Shown here piece by piece: positions 59,913-64,000 of a stretch of DNA of 64,000 bases (its first letter is position 1; each line of letters starts with the position of its first letter). The position numbers were made by a program, and so were the translations under genes. The DNA comes from Polaribacter sp. KT25b (GTDB lineage Bacteria; Bacteroidota; Bacteroidia; Flavobacteriales; Flavobacteriaceae): positions 1,584,001-1,648,000 of the forward strand of contig NZ_LT629752.1 of assembly GCF_900105145.1 (NCBI RefSeq), in the 5' to 3' direction. The notes beneath the pieces are model-generated. The model was not told where the DNA came from, made no database searches, and saw only the letters and a list, made by a program, of their open reading frames with translations.

Positions 59913-62900
59913 TTATTTTTTTCTTAAATCTAAGGTGTAAGGAAATTCAAAATTAACTGGTAATTCCTTAAATTTAAATCGTTTAGAACTGGTATTTTCT
60001 TCTACAGTTCTGTTGGTGCTTTCTGTATTTGGGTTTATGTTTTCTACAGGGTCTATTTCTCCTTGTGTATGTCCAAATTCCCAGAAACGATTAATTCTTC
60101 TTGATTCTGCTTCATAGCTATTAACAGGATATTCTTCATAACTTCTTCCTCCTGGATGTGCTACAAAATAAGTACAACCTCCAATTGATCGTTTATTCCA
60201 GGTATCAACAATATCAAAAACAAGTGGCGTATCAACAGGAATTGTTGGATGTAAAGCAGAATACGGATCCCAAGCTTTATATCTAACACCTGCAACATAT
60301 TGTCCTTTTACTCCGGTACTTTTTAATTGTACTTTTACGCCATTACAACTTAATACAAAACGATCTTCATTAAAATCGGTAACTTTTACTTGTAATCTTT
60401 CTAAAGAAGAATCAACATATCTAGCAGTTCCTCCACCAGTCATTTCTTCTCCTAAAACATTCCAAGGCTCTATGCCAGCTCTTAATTCTAAATGAATATT
60501 ATTAATTTCTACCATTCCGTGAAGCGGAAATCTAAACTCAAAAAATGGATTAAACCAATCTTCTTTAAATGCATAACCAGCTCTATTTAGTTGCTCTACA
60601 ATATCTTTAATATCTTCTCTTACATAATGTTCAATTAAAAATTTATCATGTAATTCTGTTCCCCATCTTACTAAATTATGTTCGTAAGGTTTTTTCCAGA
60701 ACCAAGCTACTAAAGTTCTAACCAATAACATTTGCACTAAACTCATCTGTGGATGAGGAGGCATGTCAAAACCACGTAATTCTAAAATTCCTAATCTTCC
60801 GGTAGAAGAATCTGGAGAATATAATTTATCAATACAAAATTCTGCTCTGTGTGTATTACCAGTTAAATCGGTTAATAAATGTCTAAACAATCTATCTGTT
60901 AACCAAAAAGGAACTTCTTCACCTTTAGGAATTTGACTAAAAGCAATTTCTAATTCGTATAAATTTTCTAAACGAGCTTCATCAATTCTTGGCGCTTGAC
61001 TTGTTGGCCCAACAAACGAACCCGAAAATAAATAGGTTAATCCGGGGTGATGTTGCCAAAAAGTTAATAAACTTCTTAGTAAACTTGGTTTACGTAAAAG
61101 TGGGCTATCTTTAGGACTTGTACCTCCTAAAGTAACGTGATTTCCTCCACCAGTTCCTGTATGTTTACCATCTAACATAAACTTCTCTGTACCTAAACGA
61201 GATAGTTTTGCCTGCTCATAAAAGGTAAAAGTGTTTTTACATAAATCTTCCCAGTTTGTAACAGGATGCACATTTACTTCAATTACACCAGGATCTGGAG
61301 TAATTTTAAGTGATTCTAATCTGTTATCTTTTGGTGGGTCATAACCTTCCATAATAACAGGAATATTTAATTCTCTTGCTGTAAGTTCTATTGCAGCAAT
61401 TAAATCTAAAAATGTTTCTGCTGATTCTAATGGTGGTAAAAATAAATATAATTTATCTTCTCTAATTTCTGCACAAATTGCCGTACGTACAAAATAATTT
61501 GGCATATTATGCTCCAATCCGTGATCTAGAAACTGTTGATGTCTTTCTTTAACAATGTTTTTAAAGCTAGGCAAACGTTTCTTTTTAGAGAACATATCTG
61601 GCTCATAAACAGGAAATATTTCATGCTCTGGTTTAGACATCAAAGAGTTTAATGGTAATCTTAATCCCATTGGTGAATTTCCTGCCGTTAAAAATATATG
61701 TTGTCTTCTAAAAGTCCATTCACTGGTAAACCATTTTCCTTCAGTTTTATTTAAAGGAAGAAGATATCCAACAGGATTTGAAGTTCCATTTTCATAAATA
61801 TCATGTAATTTTTTACGAGCTAAAGAACTGTCTTTATCCGTTTCTGGATTAATATCTATAGGTAAATTTCCTTGTTCCCATAAATAATAAAAAGGATCTT
61901 CAAAAGCAGGCATAATATGTTCTGTAGAAACTCTTAAATATTTAGAAAGAGTTTCTAAAAAAAGCTTGTCTGTATTTTGTGGAACAAAAGTATTTTCTGC
62001 ATAAGAAGATAAATATTTTCTGTCATACCAAATAGGTCTTCCATCTTTACGCCAACAAATTTCTATCTGCCATCTAGGTAAAGGTTCTCCAGGATACCAT
62101 TTTCCTTGCGCATGATGTAAAACTGCTCCATTACCAAATTTATCGTATAATCGCTTTGCTAAATCAGCTCCTAATTTTCTTTTATGAGGTCCATCTGCAG
62201 CTGTATTCCATTCTGGAGATTCTAAATCATCAATAGAAACAAAAGTTGGTTCGCCACCCATTGTTAAACGAACATCACGTTTTTGTAGTTGCTTTTCTAC
62301 TTTATTTCCTAGTTTATAAATTTCATTCCATTGCTCTTCTACATAAGGTTTTGTAACTCTTGGAGATTCAAAAATTCTGGTTACTTTATTTTCAAAGAAA
62401 AACTCAGTTTCACATTTATCTGTCATTCCAGATACTGGTGCTGCACTTTCAAAAGAAGGCGTACAAGCTAACGGAATATGACCTTCACCAGCTAAAAGGC
62501 CTGATGTTGCATCAAAACCAATCCAACCTGCACCTGGCAAATAAACTTCTGCCCAAGCATGTAAATCTGTAAAATCTTCTTCTGGACCAGAAGGACCGTC
62601 TAATGATTTTTCATCAGATTTTAATTGCACTAAATATCCAGAGACAAAACGAGCACCAAATCCTAAATGACGCAAAGTTTGCACAAATAACCAAGCATAA
62701 TCTCTACAAGAGCCATTTTTTTGACTTAGCGTTTCTTCACAGGTTTGTACACCTGGATCCATTCTAATATTATAATTTAAAAACTCATAAATTTTCTGAT
62801 TGATGTCAATTAAAAAATAAATAGTTTTTCTAGGTGTATAATCTAAAGTCTTTAAAAAAGCTTCTAATAACTTACCTTTATCTGTAATTTCTAAATAAGG

Positions 62901-63245
62901 TTGAAGCTCTTTCTTTGTTGTTTCTGTATATTTAAAAGGATATTCTTCTGCATATTCTTCAATAAAGAAATCAAAAGGATTTATGGTTTTTAAATCTGCA
63001 ATAATCTCAACATCAATAGACATTTCATCAGTTTTATCAGGAAAAACTAATCTTGCCACATAGTTACCAAATGGATCTTGTTGCCAGTTAAAAAACTGAT
63101 TTTCTGGAGTAATCTTTATAGAGTAAGATTCTATTGGTGTACGTGAATGTGGTGCAGGTCTTAATCTAAAAATATGAGGAGATAAAGATACTTTACGATC
63201 ATATTTATAGGTAGTTTTGTGCGATATTACAATTTTTAAAGCCAT
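59913..63245 (-). CDS. Transglutaminase-DUF2126 fusion protein
   Basis: 1110 residues. The N-terminal transglutaminase module (1-280) begins MALKIVISHKTTYKYDRKVS and carries Cys180 (KNGSCRDYAWLFVQ), His229 (DLHAWAEVYLP) and Asp245 (WIGFDATSG). The remainder (about 300-1110) is DUF2126, with LTMGGEPTFVSIDD, HHAQGKWYPGEPLPRW, HVTLGGTSPKDSPLL and ILELRGFDMPPHPQMSLVQM, a domain with features of glutamine-synthetase-like ligases according to the published amidoligase surveys I recall. First gene of the minus-strand operon. It probably makes or processes a peptide together with the ATP-grasp proteins. Confidence 0.92.
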   Translation of the reverse strand: MALKIVISHKTTYKYDRKVSLSPHIFRLRPAPHSRTPIESYSIKITPENQFFNWQQDPFGNYVARLVFPDKTDEMSIDVEIIADLKTINPFDFFIEEYAEEYPFKYTETTKKELQPYLEITDKGKLLEAFLKTLDYTPRKTIYFLIDINQKIYEFLNYNIRMDPGVQTCEETLSQKNGSCRDYAWLFVQTLRHLGFGARFVSGYLVQLKSDEKSLDGPSGPEEDFTDLHAWAEVYLPGAGWIGFDATSGLLAGEGHIPLACTPSFESAAPVSGMTDKCETEFFFENKVTRIFESPRVTKPYVEEQWNEIYKLGNKVEKQLQKRDVRLTMGGEPTFVSIDDLESPEWNTAADGPHKRKLGADLAKRLYDKFGNGAVLHHAQGKWYPGEPLPRWQIEICWRKDGRPIWYDRKYLSSYAENTFVPQNTDKLFLETLSKYLRVSTEHIMPAFEDPFYYLWEQGNLPIDINPETDKDSSLARKKLHDIYENGTSNPVGYLLPLNKTEGKWFTSEWTFRRQHIFLTAGNSPMGLRLPLNSLMSKPEHEIFPVYEPDMFSKKKRLPSFKNIVKERHQQFLDHGLEHNMPNYFVRTAICAEIREDKLYLFLPPLESAETFLDLIAAIELTARELNIPVIMEGYDPPKDNRLESLKITPDPGVIEVNVHPVTNWEDLCKNTFTFYEQAKLSRLGTEKFMLDGKHTGTGGGNHVTLGGTSPKDSPLLRKPSLLRSLLTFWQHHPGLTYLFSGSFVGPTSQAPRIDEARLENLYELEIAFSQIPKGEEVPFWLTDRLFRHLLTDLTGNTHRAEFCIDKLYSPDSSTGRLGILELRGFDMPPHPQMSLVQMLLVRTLVAWFWKKPYEHNLVRWGTELHDKFLIEHYVREDIKDIVEQLNRAGYAFKEDWFNPFFEFRFPLHGMVEINNIHLELRAGIEPWNVLGEEMTGGGTARYVDSSLERLQVKVTDFNEDRFVLSCNGVKVQLKSTGVKGQYVAGVRYKAWDPYSALHPTIPVDTPLVFDIVDTWNKRSIGGCTYFVAHPGGRSYEEYPVNSYEAESRRINRFWEFGHTQGEIDPVENINPNTESTNRTVEENTSSKRFKFKELPVNFEFPYTLDLRKK

Positions 63246-63260
63246 ATATTATTGTGTTGT

Positions 63261-63275
63261 TTTGCAATTTGCAAA
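63261..63275. promoter_or_regulatory. Perfect palindrome at the start of the DUF2126 operon
   Basis: TTTGCAATTTGCAAA, two 7-base arms with one central base, 16 bases before the DUF2126 start codon. On the minus strand it directly follows TTACTTTG, a 7-of-8 match to the -7 consensus, so it covers the expected transcription start. Confidence 0.45.
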
Positions 63276-63739
63276 GTAAGTTTTTGATTTTTTTGTGAAT
63301 AAAATCAAATTTTAAAAATGCCGACAAATTTAGTTAAATTATATGCTAAATTCATGTATAAAATTGATAAAAAATGATTTATGAGACTCTTATCAAATAT
63401 TTATTATATTGTTTGAAACAAATAAAATAAATAATTTTTAATTTTTATAAATTTACTAATAATTTAATGAAAAATATTTGTTATTTAGAATATAATTTAA
63501 TGCTTTATTGTAGAATAGATAATAATTTTAGGAGTATTGTGTTAAATCAATAAATACCTAATTAAAAAGATGTAAGCTCAACCTAAAAAAGAACTTATCA
63601 GACATTATTAAAAATATATAAGAAATTACCATTCAACTATAATAAAAAGCAATTGATATTATTATAATGCTTATTTGTCTAATTCTTTTAATTTAAGGTA
63701 ATAGAATCTCTAAATTTATAGTGTAAAAATTAAATTATC
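63276..63739. other. AT-rich intergenic region
   Basis: About 460 bases without a gene, hairpin or repeat that I can support; base composition is well above 75% A+T by eye. Confidence 0.4.
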
Positions 63740-63943
63740 ATGAATCAGACACACTTAACAAACAATCAAATTACAGTTTTAAAAGCTTTAGAAAATCAAC
63801 ACTTAACTAGTTTTCAAATTTTACAAAAAGTTGAAAATATTTCTTTAATATTAGTGCTATATAATGTTATGGACGAACTTGAAGATATGGGTATTTTAAA
63901 AAGTTACACAAAAAAGAAAAAGAAATTCCATTATACTTGTTAA
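63740..63943 (+). CDS. Small winged-helix-like protein
   Basis: 67 residues: LTNNQITVLKALENQHLTSF, then QILQKVENISLILVLYNVMD and ELEDMGILKSYTKKKKKFHY. The order helix, helix, recognition helix with a following basic beta-hairpin is that of a winged helix (PadR or BlaI type), and the length suits a single domain. Homologues of this size occur in Flavobacteriia as hypothetical proteins. DNA binding is likely, targets unknown. The window ends 57 bases later. Confidence 0.6.
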   Translation: MNQTHLTNNQITVLKALENQHLTSFQILQKVENISLILVLYNVMDELEDMGILKSYTKKKKKFHYTC

Positions 63944-64000
63944 GGTTTTCTAATTTTTAGATTAAATATACACGTTGTAATTTTACTTTTAAAAGTATAA

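Noticed and set aside
1..64000. tRNA, rRNA, CRISPR, prophage or conjugative elements
   Set aside because: None recognised on reading both strands; only one IS relic is present.

Overview
The window is AT-rich DNA (by eye about 30% GC) that reads as a chromosomal segment of a marine-type member of the Flavobacteriaceae, close to Polaribacter or Tenacibaculum. Supporting signs are promoters of the Bacteroidetes form TAnnTTTG with a TTG about 20 bases upstream, a type IX secretion sorting domain, an outer-membrane beta-barrel receptor of the Bacteroidetes type, long genes with weak Shine-Dalgarno sites, and several short dispersed repeats of a kind I recall from flavobacterial genomes. I see no rRNA, tRNA, CRISPR array, prophage or intact insertion sequence. 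One decayed IS3-type transposase is present.

Layout. 1-4.6 kb: a MATE exporter cut by the left edge, a hotdog thioesterase, a DEAD-box helicase, a TRIC-type membrane protein, a MaoC dehydratase, and a small membrane protein/HTH pair. 4.6-9.8 kb: a TetR-ABC-HlyD-TolC export operon whose ABC ATPase has lost several catalytic motifs. 10-14.1 kb: cold-shock-domain protein, AraC regulator and TonB-dependent receptor. 14.2-21 kb: aroB, proline dehydrogenase coupled to a tiny LETM1-like protein, typA, a decaying methyltransferase and a SHOCT protein. 21-29.2 kb: an ECF sigma factor, a membrane TPR protein and a periplasmic CHAT protease, divergent from three exported proteins including a T9SS leucine-rich-repeat protein. 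29.3-34.2 kb: sbcCD. 34.4-41.5 kb: a YHYH lipoprotein, a DUF3024 protein, the IS3 relic, a haloacid dehalogenase and a TetR-controlled redox operon. 41.8 kb: ttcA. 42.7-50.6 kb: a complete histidine operon hisGDCBHAF-IE behind a leader peptide with four consecutive His codons and an attenuator. 50.6-53.5 kb: a TraB/Tiki-like exported protein, a membrane LytTR regulator and an EamA transporter. 53.8-63.2 kb: a convergent cluster of circularly permuted ATP-grasp, alpha-E, transglutaminase and DUF2126 proteins. A small winged-helix protein ends the window.

The most notable points are these. (1) Each of the seven gene junctions of the his operon carries a short repeat or palindrome, and one of them has become the coding N-terminus of hisH. 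(2) The his leader has an attenuator whose competing antiterminator can be drawn from the sequence. (3) The sigma/TPR/CHAT locus looks like an envelope-stress or cell-death signalling unit with a protease domain facing the periplasm. (4) The ATP-grasp/alpha-E/transglutaminase/DUF2126 cluster is a probable peptide-ligation or tagging system with two paralogous ligase modules, one split and one fused. (5) The ABC exporter has a degenerate nucleotide-binding domain.
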